Virus record (IMG/VR): IMGVR_UViG_3300050019_000275
Span: 1 to 22,228 of that record
DNA: 22,228 nt
Strand: one strand, 5' to 3'
DNA from: a virus
Notes under the pieces: model-generated
Told to the model about the DNA's origin: nothing
The model's database searches: none
Seen by the model: the letters and a program-made list of their open reading frames with translations, nothing else
Made by a program: the position numbers and the translations under genes
Shown: positions 1 to 6,545 of the stretch, one piece after another
How the letters are laid out: the number at the start of each line of letters is the position of its first letter
How positions within the stretch are numbered: position 1 is the stretch's first letter

Positions 1-99
1 CTCCAGGCACACCGGGTAAGTGCGCCCCTTGTGGGTGAACACCCACGACAGGTGCCGGGCCGGATGCGAACAGCTGAAAAGACGCAGTAGCCAATTCAT
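1..99 (-). CDS. Small Cys/His protein, truncated by the window edge
   Basis: The first 33 codons are visible and the frame runs off the left edge. The start ATG overlaps the stop of the upstream 43-aa membrane gene (ATGA), so it belongs to the same operon as MuA/MuB. The visible peptide begins MNWLLRLFSCSHPARH and ends YPVCLE, placing a CxH pair at residues 10-12 and a Cys at residue 31. This spacing resembles small zinc-binding phage or acidobacterial proteins in which a second CxxC would follow just outside the window. That resemblance is from memory, and the function is unknown. Confidence 0.6.
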   Translation of the reverse strand, partial: MNWLLRLFSCSHPARHLSWVFTHKGRTYPVCLE

Positions 100-227
100 C
101 GCACCACCAGCCTTCCCATCCATGCGGCGTAGAGCAGGTGTCCCACAACGTAGGACGCGCCGAGGATCAGCAGCGCGGTGCACAGCGGCTCGGCCCAGCG
201 GTCGATGCGATCGATCAGGCGGTTCAT
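96..227 (-). CDS. 43-aa predicted membrane protein
   Basis: Starts at an ATG overlapping the MuB stop as ATGA and ends in another ATGA junction with the next gene, so translational coupling supports it despite its size. Residues about 15-35 form one hydrophobic segment (LCTALLILGASYVVGHLLYAA), preceded by a charged amphipathic stretch (MNRLIDRIDRWAEP) and followed by a short basic tail. A single-pass inner-membrane peptide is the only property that can be read from it. Position directly after MuB is often occupied by small accessory genes in Mu-type phages. No specific function is proposed. Confidence 0.6.
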   Translation of the reverse strand: MNRLIDRIDRWAEPLCTALLILGASYVVGHLLYAAWMGRLVVR

Positions 228-1312
228 GCGACCTCACTTGCCGCAGCCGCTGGGTGCTGCATCTTCACCCGATCGATTGAGTTGGTCAGGCTGCGAATGT
301 CGATGTAGGCGCCGCTGCCCAGATCGCGCGGCGTGGGCAGGCGCTTCACCAGCTCCGGGCGGAAGCCATCGCTGTAGGCATCCCAAGTCAAGGCCCGGTC
401 GATCAGCCCGCTGATCTTTCGTTTGACCACGTCAGGGGTGAGGCTGCTGAAGTAGTAGCCCAACTCCAGCTCGGTGATGGCCTCCGCCTCCTGGCGCGAG
501 ACCCCCGGCAGGTGCACCTTCTCAATGATGCGGTTGTTCACCTGGCCCAATGTCGCCGCACAGCTGGTCAACATCTGCCGCAAATTGTGCGAGCCGGATA
601 ACAGGATGGAGAACTGCGGCGGCTCGTCTACCAAACTGCGCACCGCTTCCAGGCAGTCGGGGGAGAGATGCTGCGCTTCATCGATGATTAGCAGCGCGCG
701 CCGGGACTGAAAGGCAAAGGCCAACGAGCGCGCAATGCGTGGACCATCTCCCGCCGAGGACACGCCGCAAGCAACCGCGATCTGTTTCAGCAACTGCGTT
801 GGCCGCATCTTAATGCGCGCGTAAACGTAAAACGCGCGGCGCCCAGTGCCATTCTTGGTCAGTTCGCTGCGGTTCAGCTCAGCCACGAGGTGCTTCAGCG
901 AGAAGGTTTTCTCTGAGCCCGGCGGCGCATCCACCAGATACATCACTGGCCGGCGCAGCAGCTGCTGAAAGGTCTGCCGCATGGTGCGGACGTTGGCGGT
1001 GTCATAGAGTTCGCCGTACGCCTCGGTGGCCGGCGCAATGGGATGAGCGGTGATAAAGGCGATGATGGCCTGGCAGATGGGCCCGGCGTTGCCCGACACC
1101 TGGTGGTACTTGTCGTTTAGCAGTAGCGCCACCGAGGTGCGGGAATAGTTGATGCGAGCGGCAAACTCAGTCGTCGACAGCCCACTGCGGTCAAGGTAAT
1201 CGCGCAGCAGCGCCACCACCTGATGGCGCCCGCGCTCGCCTAACTTCAGCGCCTTGGCGCGCGTTACCCGATCGTTCTCCGGGATCGGACCAAAGGCATT
1301 TCTGTGCGTCAT
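224..1312 (-). CDS. MuB-type transposition ATPase (AAA+ target-capture protein)
   Basis: 362 aa, slightly longer than Mu B. Residues about 44-72 form an N-terminal helix-turn-helix (STTEFAARINYSRTSVALLL), as in MuB-type proteins. The AAA+ core follows, with a Walker A region at 128-136 reading DAPPGSEKT, a Walker B at 206-212 (ALLIIDE) and a sensor-1-like strand near 236-241 (ILLSGS). In this family ATP-bound protein coats target DNA and delivers it to the transpososome, stimulating MuA. The Walker A is non-canonical, with Ala and Glu where glycines are usual, while Lys135 and Thr136 are kept. It is preceded by AAGGAG five to six bases from the ATG, overlapping the MuA stop. Function by family and by adjacency to MuA is firm; actual ATPase activity is not proven by the sequence. 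Confidence 0.9.
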   Translation of the reverse strand: MTHRNAFGPIPENDRVTRAKALKLGERGRHQVVALLRDYLDRSGLSTTEFAARINYSRTSVALLLNDKYHQVSGNAGPICQAIIAFITAHPIAPATEAYGELYDTANVRTMRQTFQQLLRRPVMYLVDAPPGSEKTFSLKHLVAELNRSELTKNGTGRRAFYVYARIKMRPTQLLKQIAVACGVSSAGDGPRIARSLAFAFQSRRALLIIDEAQHLSPDCLEAVRSLVDEPPQFSILLSGSHNLRQMLTSCAATLGQVNNRIIEKVHLPGVSRQEAEAITELELGYYFSSLTPDVVKRKISGLIDRALTWDAYSDGFRPELVKRLPTPRDLGSGAYIDIRSLTNSIDRVKMQHPAAAASEVA

Positions 1313-1320
1313 GTGTCTCC

Positions 1321-3252
1321 TTAGTCTTCCTCGAAGCGCCGCGCGCTCTCGGCGGCGGTCATGGGCGCGCGCGCTGCGTTGTCGGGACGCAAACGCACTC
1401 GCCGTTGGGTGACGGCATCGTTGACGGCAATCACGCCGGCGCGCGCTGCCAGATGTTCGGCCTCGGTCAGCGCGCCGTTGGCTCGTGCCTCGTCAGCGAT
1501 GGCTCGGAGCTCGCCTACGGTTTGCTTCTCCAGGCGGCGCCGCAGTTGCATACTGGCAGCAATCGCCGGACCCGACTCTGCCGACTGGGTTACGTAATGC
1601 TCGGGCTTGGCCCAGGCGATCAGCCGCTGGTTGTCGTCGAGAATGGCCACCTTCTCCAGGTCGAGTGGGTCGTAGGCTACGGTGACCGTGCGCCCGTTCT
1701 GCGAGTGCATCGCGATCGCATCGATCTCATCGACGGGGATGTAGCGACGATTGGCCAGCGCGATGGCACACTCGTGCACCACCCGCGACTCGTGCTCGGC
1801 CAGACACAGAGCTAGTACCTCAGGCGGGGGCGCCGGCCGCTGGACGGAATTGTGGAAGGCGGCAAACGCCTCGCGCGGCGACATGCCTTCCATGTCGCGG
1901 CTCTTCTGCGGCTTGTTGTGATAGTCGTCTTCGATCCAGGCGATGGCCATGCGAATGACCTCGCTGGTCCAGGGCAGCTTGGAGTTGCCGGGCCGGCCCA
2001 TGCGCAGCAGCTTGCCGTGTTCGGCCATGGCCTCGGTTGCAAAGTCGGGGCGGGTGGCGGGAGACGAGCCCGAATAAGTGGGGAACATGCGATCGAAGCC
2101 GGAGTGCACCGTCCGGAACAGCCGCTCGACGTGCTTCGACTGCGGATGGCGCACAATGCAATGCTGCACCGCGATTCCTAACCGCGCGAGTACTCCGTCC
2201 TCGATCCCGAACCGGTCGGCTATCTCGTCATACTCAGCCTGCCACCAGTCCGCGGGGGCCATGCCGGACTCACGCAGATAGGCTGGCATGGCTCCTTTGG
2301 CGACCTTGAGATAGTCCTTGCCGTTGTCGCAATAGATCGACTCGGGCAGCCCGTAACGCTCGATGCCACGGCGCAGCGCGCTAGTGATGGAATGCGACGA
2401 CCCTTCAAACGCCCACGAGTAGCCCAGGAACATGTTCGAGCGGAAGTCGGCGAAAGCGGTAAAGCGTAGACGAATGCGCGCGCCCCACTCGGCGTCGGCG
2501 AACGAATCGTTCATCGCAAACAGATCGTGGATCATGTGATCGCCCACCCAGATTTGGCCAGCGCTCACGTTGATGCGGGTGCGCGACAAATAAGGAGCGC
2601 AGCGTTCGCGATACACGGCGCGGCCTTGCTCGGCCAGCAGCTTCAAGGGTTCGCTAAACTCCTGGCCAGAGAGGAAGCGGTACACGGTGCCGTACGACGG
2701 CAGGTCGCAGGGCTTCACTCCCACGACCAGGCAATCGCGGCGCAGCGCTTCGTAGGCGGTGGCGATGGTCTGCCGCTGCACCACCTTCACGTAGGCGACC
2801 AGCTTCGCGGCGGCGCGATGTTGCCGAAAGAAATGCGAAGTGCCCTTGTCTTTATGGACACGCTTGGCCAAGCCCAGCAGTCCCTTCTTGCGGTAGGCCG
2901 TGTACCAACGCCAGATGGTGGCCGGCGACAGCTGATGCTGCTGCGCCAGGTATTCAGCCATGGCGGTGGGTCGGAGTACTCTGCGGCCATCGGGCAGCAA
3001 CAGCCCAAGATCGAGATGCAGTTGTTCGCGCGGCGCGGCCGCCTTCTCGAGCTGGAAATTGATTAGCGGCTCCAGGATGGCCAGGCGTTCGCGGGCCTGG
3101 GCTTCTTCCTTGGGCGAGAGCGCGACCTTTGGGGCAGGGATTAGGGGCTTGGGGCTAGGGGCTAGTTGTAGCGACTGAGGCTGCGGCTGCGGCGCCGGGG
3201 AGCAGGACAACTCGAAGGTCTCGGCCATCGGAGATACATCGCGCTCGCTCAC
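1321..3252 (-). CDS. MuA-type DDE transposase
   Basis: 643 aa, close to the 663 of Mu A. Residues about 90-135 carry a winged-helix/HTH segment (LSPATIWRWYTAYRKKGLLG). The catalytic core has D238 (QIWVGDHM), D309 (IYCDNGKDY) and E376 (SKHVERLFRTVH), matching the DDE triad of the Mu transposase core. About 500-555 is the C-terminal beta-barrel-like domain (RRYIPVDEID), and the basic, Ala-rich C-terminus would contact MuB. It catalyses strand nicking and transfer during integration and replicative transposition. The start is GTG in a GTGA overlap with the upstream gene. The first 45 residues are Pro-rich and low complexity, partly encoded by a heptamer tandem repeat, which suggests a dispensable linker. 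No frameshift or lesion is seen, so the gene looks intact. Confidence 0.95.
   Translation of the reverse strand: MSERDVSPMAETFELSCSPAPQPQPQSLQLAPSPKPLIPAPKVALSPKEEAQARERLAILEPLINFQLEKAAAPREQLHLDLGLLLPDGRRVLRPTAMAEYLAQQHQLSPATIWRWYTAYRKKGLLGLAKRVHKDKGTSHFFRQHRAAAKLVAYVKVVQRQTIATAYEALRRDCLVVGVKPCDLPSYGTVYRFLSGQEFSEPLKLLAEQGRAVYRERCAPYLSRTRINVSAGQIWVGDHMIHDLFAMNDSFADAEWGARIRLRFTAFADFRSNMFLGYSWAFEGSSHSITSALRRGIERYGLPESIYCDNGKDYLKVAKGAMPAYLRESGMAPADWWQAEYDEIADRFGIEDGVLARLGIAVQHCIVRHPQSKHVERLFRTVHSGFDRMFPTYSGSSPATRPDFATEAMAEHGKLLRMGRPGNSKLPWTSEVIRMAIAWIEDDYHNKPQKSRDMEGMSPREAFAAFHNSVQRPAPPPEVLALCLAEHESRVVHECAIALANRRYIPVDEIDAIAMHSQNGRTVTVAYDPLDLEKVAILDDNQRLIAWAKPEHYVTQSAESGPAIAASMQLRRRLEKQTVGELRAIADEARANGALTEAEHLAARAGVIAVNDAVTQRRVRLRPDNAARAPMTAAESARRFEED
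3131..3165 (-). repeat. Heptamer tandem repeat inside the MuA gene
   Basis: Five seven-base units read on the minus strand as CTAGCCC, CTAGCCC, CAAGCCC, CTAATCC, CTGCCCC. They are in frame and encode the Pro-rich linker near MuA residues 30-41 (LAPSPKPLIPAP). Confidence 0.65.
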
Positions 3253-3878
3253 GCCGCCATCCTTAACGCCCTGCGGCTGGCTTGCCAGGCGCGCAGTCTC
3301 TCTGCCGCTCGCTTGTAAGGCACCGGCTGGCGCGAAGGCCTGACGAAGTGGCCATCTTCATAGACCATCAGCCGAATGTCGAAGAGCGAGAACATCTTCT
3401 TCCCACTCCGGCGCTGGCCAGCACGCAGCCGCTCGGCTTCTCTCAGGCCGCCCGGAGTTAATCCAAAGCGTGATGGGTAGCAGCGGCCGAAGCGCTTCAA
3501 CAGCCGCTTGGCTTCCACCAGGCTGATACGCAAGCCATGTCGCCGCATGCGGCCTTGAATCAGGATGGCGTCATGCTCGCGCCGGAAGCGGCAGTAGGCG
3601 CGCAAGTTGATCATGGCGCGGTCCTTCTCGTTGCGCTTGCGCCAATACTCTTCGCTGACTTCGGGATTGCGGCTGCGCCAGCGGCGCAGGTAGGCAGTTT
3701 TCCATTCCCGGCGATGGCCGCGCTCGCGTTTGTTGTTGCAGTCCTTGCAACGTGAACGCAGCAACCAGGAGCCATCGCTGCGGCGGCGAACCAGGATCAT
3801 CTCGTCGATGACTTTCTCAACTCCGCAGGCCCGGCAGAGATGCTTTTCCGGGAGATCGGCTTTGCGCATGAACTTCAC
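3249..3878 (-). CDS. Cys4 zinc-finger protein, function unknown
   Basis: 209 aa, strongly basic. The N-terminus has CRAC at residues 16-19 and CKDC at 43-46, the spacing expected for a structural zinc site. Dense Arg/Lys follows across residues 50-115 (for example REWKTAYLRRWRSRNPE). This suggests nucleic-acid binding. The zinc-finger layout recalls HNH or endonuclease VII type phage proteins, but no HNH catalytic motif is visible, so nuclease activity is not claimed. It starts with GTG overlapping the upstream stop (an in-frame ATG lies three codons later) and its stop overlaps the MuA start as GTGA. Co-translation directly upstream of MuA makes a transposition or regulatory accessory role plausible. 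Confidence 0.7.
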   Translation of the reverse strand: MKFMRKADLPEKHLCRACGVEKVIDEMILVRRRSDGSWLLRSRCKDCNNKRERGHRREWKTAYLRRWRSRNPEVSEEYWRKRNEKDRAMINLRAYCRFRREHDAILIQGRMRRHGLRISLVEAKRLLKRFGRCYPSRFGLTPGGLREAERLRAGQRRSGKKMFSLFDIRLMVYEDGHFVRPSRQPVPYKRAAERLRAWQASRRALRMAA

Positions 3879-4114
3879 TGCGGCCGTCCTTTCTCCATCG
3901 GCTCAAACTCTGCGGCGCGATCGAGCAGCGCGAGCAGCACGCCCTTCACGTAGAACGTGCTGTTGGGCGCCATGCTCACGCCGGGACAGCACTCGATCAT
4001 CTCCACCGTCAAATCAGCCAGCGCCTGCCGGGTGCGCTCCACCGACTTCGGCTTCCGGCCGAGCGCTGCCAGCCGTTGGTTGAAGGTTGCGAGGTCGACG
4101 TCGACTTGGCTCAC
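3875..4114 (-). CDS. 79-aa hypothetical protein of the early operon
   Basis: Starts with GTG in a GTGA overlap with the preceding gene and ends in a GTGA overlap with the following one, so it sits tightly in the operon. The sequence is mixed helical and soluble-looking (LATFNQRLAALGRKPKSVE) with two adjacent cysteines (ECCPG) and a short hydrophobic helix near residues 56-65 (VKGVLLALLD). No recognised domain. It is supported by coupling and by operon continuity rather than by homology. Confidence 0.6.
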   Translation of the reverse strand: MSQVDVDLATFNQRLAALGRKPKSVERTRQALADLTVEMIECCPGVSMAPNSTFYVKGVLLALLDRAAEFEPMEKGRPQ

Positions 4115-4320
4115 GATGCCGCCCTTCGCGCCTTAGTGAATTCGCGGCGGTTAGTGTGGGCGCGATAAACACATGTGGTCCGGTGATTTTCAAATTTCGG
4201 CCCTGGGTTAACTGCGACGAAATTGCCTGAGGGGTCTTTGAACAAGCGAATGCGCTGACCGCAAGCGGTACACGTAGTGCGGTAAGCGAAGGTGTAACCC
4301 GGGGGGGAGTTTCCTACCAT
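4111..4320 (-). CDS. 69-aa zinc-binding protein
   Basis: The chosen ATG has AGGGAG six bases upstream and overlaps the stop of the 34-aa membrane gene by seven bases. A longer in-frame start at 4440 is less likely because it would run through two other coupled genes. The protein carries C17-x2-C20 (CTACGQ) and H46-x3-C50 (HRTTC), consistent with one zinc site, around a beta-rich middle (RIRLFKDPSGNFVAVNPG). The C-terminus is basic. It ends in a GTGA overlap with the 79-aa gene. It resembles small phage zinc-ribbon proteins; the partner or nucleic-acid target is unknown. Confidence 0.65.
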   Translation of the reverse strand: MVGNSPPGYTFAYRTTCTACGQRIRLFKDPSGNFVAVNPGPKFENHRTTCVYRAHTNRREFTKARRAAS

Positions 4321-4418
4321 GTCCCACTCCCTAAAAACAGGAAGACCATGAGCGAGAGAACAAGCCACGCCACCGCACACGGATGTTCCCGCCAAAGTTG
4401 TTTCATAAGGCAGCTCAT
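4314..4418 (-). CDS. 34-aa single-pass membrane peptide
   Basis: This short frame is easily missed. It begins at an ATG overlapping the upstream stop (ATGA), with GGAGG six bases before it, and it ends inside the first codons of the 69-aa zinc gene, so both ends are coupled. The peptide is MSCLMKQLWREHP followed by a hydrophobic stretch from about residue 14 to 32 (CAVAWLVLSLMVFLFLGSG). That is enough for one transmembrane helix with a charged N-terminus. It lies two genes downstream of the M50 protease gene and may be a partner or substrate, which is speculation. Confidence 0.6.
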   Translation of the reverse strand: MSCLMKQLWREHPCAVAWLVLSLMVFLFLGSGTW

Positions 4419-4759
4419 CGCGCGCCTCCGGACATGGCAACTGGGCCGCTTGCGGCGGAGCTGCTGGCGACTGGCTTCTTCGGCCCGCGCTTGCGTATCA
4501 GCAAGACGCGCATGCGCTCCAGCATCTGCTGCATGGTCATGCCGGGCTGGATCCGCAAACTGGCGATGGGCAACTGGCTTTCGTCCAACTTCCTGATGCC
4601 GGGGCCGATCACCACCAGATCAATGCCTTGCCACGCGGAGATCGCTGCTCCCACGTCGTTGACGGTCAGCACGCGATAGCCGTTGGTTTGTAGCACCAGG
4701 CGCAGCACGGGGATTTGCGCTGCGTGCTCGAGGCAGAGGATGACCCGTTTGGGCTTCAT
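4415..4759 (-). CDS. Receiver-like (CheY-fold) protein lacking the phosphoacceptor Asp
   Basis: 114 aa from the ATG that overlaps the M50 stop (ATGA). The first 55 residues follow a response-regulator pattern: beta1 KRVILCLE, alpha1 IPVLRLVLQTNGY, beta2 RVLTVND, alpha2 GAAISAWQ, beta3 DLVVIGPG. The residue after beta3 that would be the phosphorylated Asp is Gly52, and only one acidic residue follows beta1. It would therefore be a pseudo-receiver that signals without phosphorylation, if the fold assignment is right. The C-terminal 25 residues are low complexity (KKPVASSSAASGPV), and related wording occurs in the neighbouring M50 gene. Alternative: an unrelated small alpha/beta protein. Confidence 0.5.
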   Translation of the reverse strand: MKPKRVILCLEHAAQIPVLRLVLQTNGYRVLTVNDVGAAISAWQGIDLVVIGPGIRKLDESQLPIASLRIQPGMTMQQMLERMRVLLIRKRGPKKPVASSSAASGPVAMSGGAR

Positions 4760-5244
4760 CGCGCACCTACCGCCGCGGTCAAAACAACTTCCACCGCGCA
4801 AGCTACGCACACCAACACCAGCGCCCAGCACAATTTGTTGATCAACCGTCCCGAACCGGCGTCTGGCAACTGGCTACTGGCTACTGGCTTCAGCCACTGC
4901 CACACGATCTTGCCCGCCTGGTATCCATCGCTGTTGGGGAGCGGAAGAAGATTCGCGACGCCGGTCAGGAGATTGAATGCCACAAACACTTCGCAGTGGT
5001 GGCCTGAGAACTGCAGCGCCAGATAAAGGTTGCTGAGCGGGCCGGCCAGGATGACCAGGAAGTTTTGCAGCCGCGTGCCCGGCTGAAAGATGGTGTATAG
5101 GCCGCGCCAGCGAATGCCCACGCGCTGCACCTTCACACCCACGCCGTAGGCGGTGACAACGTGACCCGCTTCGTGGAGGAACATCGCGAGCGCCCCCCAA
5201 GCGAGAACCCGTGCAAGTGTGCCCAGCACAGACAGTGTCGTCAC
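4756..5244 (-). CDS. M50-type (site-2 protease-like) membrane zinc metalloprotease
   Basis: 162 aa from the GTG that overlaps the upstream stop (GTGA). Motifs appear in the order expected for the M50 family: HEAGH at residues 24-28 in a hydrophobic helix (LAMFLHEAGHVVTAYG), LAGPLSN at 66-72, and a PLPNSDG segment at 101-107 corresponding to the third zinc ligand (NxxPxxxxDG-like). Another hydrophobic helix lies at about 139-158. Such enzymes cleave substrates within the membrane, for example anti-sigma factors. No PDZ domain is present, so this is a minimal form. The region 118-127 is encoded by a heptamer tandem repeat. Its substrate is unknown; adjacent membrane peptides are candidates. Early-operon position suggests a role in the lysogeny decision, host take-over or exclusion. 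Confidence 0.8.
   Translation of the reverse strand: MTTLSVLGTLARVLAWGALAMFLHEAGHVVTAYGVGVKVQRVGIRWRGLYTIFQPGTRLQNFLVILAGPLSNLYLALQFSGHHCEVFVAFNLLTGVANLLPLPNSDGYQAGKIVWQWLKPVASSQLPDAGSGRLINKLCWALVLVCVACAVEVVLTAAVGAR
4864..4891 (-). repeat. Heptamer tandem repeat inside the M50 protease gene
   Basis: Four seven-base units, on the plus strand TGGCAAC, TGGCTAC, TGGCTAC, TGGCTTC. They are in frame and encode about residues 118-127 (LKPVASSQLP) just after the last zinc-ligand segment. Confidence 0.6.
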
Positions 5245-5423
5245 AGCTTGGCCGCCCTTCTGCCGGTCAAGCGGACTTCGCGGAACCAGTAGCGCCGGGC
5301 GCAAAGGATAGCGGCGAGGCCCAGCGCCAGCGGGACGATGGTAGTGCCGGGGTTGGCGGTGATCGTCGAAATGAAATAACTGATCAATGTGTTGGCGTCG
5401 TGAAGGAAGGTTAAAAAGTTCAT
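5241..5423 (-). CDS. 60-aa membrane protein upstream of the M50 protease
   Basis: ATG start overlaps the upstream stop (ATGA), with AAGGGAG about eight bases before it. Residues 10-20 are moderately hydrophobic (NTLISYFISTI) and residues about 26-44 form a clear transmembrane helix (TTIVPLALGLAAILCARRY), followed by a basic cytoplasmic-looking tail (WFREVRLTGRRAAKL). It is translationally coupled to the M50 protease. A coupled single-pass protein with a basic tail next to a site-2-like protease is a reasonable substrate or anchor candidate, but nothing in the sequence proves this. Confidence 0.6.
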   Translation of the reverse strand: MNFLTFLHDANTLISYFISTITANPGTTIVPLALGLAAILCARRYWFREVRLTGRRAAKL

Positions 5424-5839
5424 TGCGGGGCTCCCTTCTTATGAAGGCGAATGGGCTTTGCTAGTGCCGCGAGGATCGCAGCCGAACTGCGCTCAAGGCG
5501 TAGAAGCTTTTGCTGCTTCTTAGCCCACAGCAACAGTTGCTGATCGCGCTGGCCGATGACCTTGAATCCATCCATCTCGGGGATGAGGAAGAGTAGGCGG
5601 TTATCATTCACGACTTTGCAAAAGGCCCGAGTGAACTCAGATGGCCAGCGATGAAACTCCTTGCGTCCCGCGGTGTAGCCGTACAACATCCGGACAGTGA
5701 AGCGCGTACCGACCAACTGCGCCATCTCCGATGCGATTTGCGCATGGCCCTTGCCGGACTCTCTTGTTACCCGATGTATAAGTTTTCCGATGGCAAGCCC
5801 ATCTAGGCACGGGACCGGCTTCCGCTCACCCTTGGTCAC
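5420..5839 (-). CDS. Phage regulator, paralog B of a tandem pair
   Basis: 139 aa from a GTG in a GTGA overlap. Residues about 20-85 match the neighbouring upstream protein: SGKGHAQIASEMAQLVG, RMLYGYTA, HRWPSEFTRAFC and RLL segments align without gaps with its counterpart. This domain recalls a small helical family found in Mu-type phages, in which QIADEM and LTRAFC-like motifs surround a probable DNA-binding fold; I recognise the pattern but not a formal name. The C-terminal third differs and is helical and basic (LLWAKKQQKLLRLERSSAAILAAL). Probably a transcriptional regulator of the early or middle genes. Confidence 0.65.
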   Translation of the reverse strand: MTKGERKPVPCLDGLAIGKLIHRVTRESGKGHAQIASEMAQLVGTRFTVRMLYGYTAGRKEFHRWPSEFTRAFCKVVNDNRLLFLIPEMDGFKVIGQRDQQLLLWAKKQQKLLRLERSSAAILAALAKPIRLHKKGAPQ

Positions 5840-6282
5840 AGTCCACTTCCGTCTAACCGCTGCTCGATAGCGCTGATGGCCCGTTCGGCGCGGGAGCGCT
5901 GCAAATGGTTGCGGCCCAACTCCAGCAGATGGCTTTCGGTGTCGTTGATGACGCGGAGCCCGGCGGCTTCAGCCAGCACGCGCAGCAGGCGGGCGTCGCC
6001 GGTGGCCGAACAAAAGGCCCGCGTCAACTCGGCGGGCCAGCGATGTTCTTCTTGGGATTCGGCGGTGTAGGCATTCAACATGCGCTCGGTGATTTGGCGA
6101 CCGACTAGCCGCGACATTTCATCGGCAATCTGGGGGCGGCTTTTGCCGCTGTTGCGAATGGCTTCCACTAGAACGCCCCGGATGAGGGCCGAGTCGTTCA
6201 TCGTCCCAGTCAGTTCCGCATTGGCCCCTTCGATCAGGGCAAGCTGGCATTTTGGGGTGAATCTTTTAGGCGTGGTTTCCAT
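5836..6282 (-). CDS. Phage regulator, paralog A of a tandem pair
   Basis: 148 aa if the first ATG is used; an alternative start is Met28 (MNDSALIRG). Neither has a good Shine-Dalgarno sequence, and alignment with paralog B supports only the part from about residue 30 onward. The shared domain covers about residues 40-110 (SGKSRPQIADEMSRLVG, RMLNAYTA, HRWPAELTRAFC). The C-terminal helix (RNHLQRSRAERAISAIEQRL) may oligomerise. The position is second in the early operon, after the small HTH gene, and it is coupled to paralog B by GTGA. A DNA-binding regulator is the best guess, by analogy with similarly placed proteins in Mu-type phages. Confidence 0.65.
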   Translation of the reverse strand: METTPKRFTPKCQLALIEGANAELTGTMNDSALIRGVLVEAIRNSGKSRPQIADEMSRLVGRQITERMLNAYTAESQEEHRWPAELTRAFCSATGDARLLRVLAEAAGLRVINDTESHLLELGRNHLQRSRAERAISAIEQRLDGSGL

Positions 6283-6320
6283 TGATTTTGCGGCACAGCC
6301 ACCGCATCATCTACCGCGTG
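6281..6320 (+). repeat. Copy 1 of an approximately 40-bp direct repeat flanking the immunity region
   Basis: Begins ATTGATTT and contains CCGCATCATC followed by TACCGCGTG. It aligns with 7002-7042 on the same strand. It lies between the stop of the 71-aa HTH gene and the start of regulator A. Conserved blocks are the first eight bases and the central ten, with a diverged GC-rich middle. Confidence 0.5.
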
Positions 6321-6536
6321 TTAAGCAGCGCACTTCCGCTCGACTCTCGTGATTTCCTTCAGCAGGACACCAGCGACCCGCTCGCTCTGGCGTGCGCCAG
6401 TTGCGACGAGGTAGGCGTGGGTGCGGCTGACCCCAGCCTGCCGAGCCGCCCGCGAGAAAATCCCCTGGTACAGGAGCGCCTTGCGGAACTTCTTAGTGCG
6501 AGCTACGATGTGCACCGGAACAGTGATAGCTTTCAT
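6321..6536 (-). CDS. 71-aa helix-turn-helix protein, first gene of the early operon
   Basis: Residues about 28-52 read FSRAARQAGVSRTHAYLVATGAR, a helix-turn-helix with the typical A-x3-G-V-S core. The position, divergent from the repressor and first in the transposition operon, is that of Ner or Cro in Mu-type phages, which turn down the early promoter after its first burst. The ATG lies about nine bases after the -10 of the predicted promoter and has no Shine-Dalgarno sequence, so the transcript would be nearly leaderless. Sequence similarity to Ner itself is not claimed. The N-terminus is basic and compact. Confidence 0.7.
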   Translation of the reverse strand: MKAITVPVHIVARTKKFRKALLYQGIFSRAARQAGVSRTHAYLVATGARQSERVAGVLLKEITRVERKCAA

Positions 6537-6545
6537 ACAAGAGAA

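Noticed and set aside
4111-4440. 109-aa version of the zinc protein starting at 4440
   Set aside because: It would overlap the receiver-like gene and the 34-aa membrane gene, while the shorter start at 4320 has AGGGAG at good spacing.
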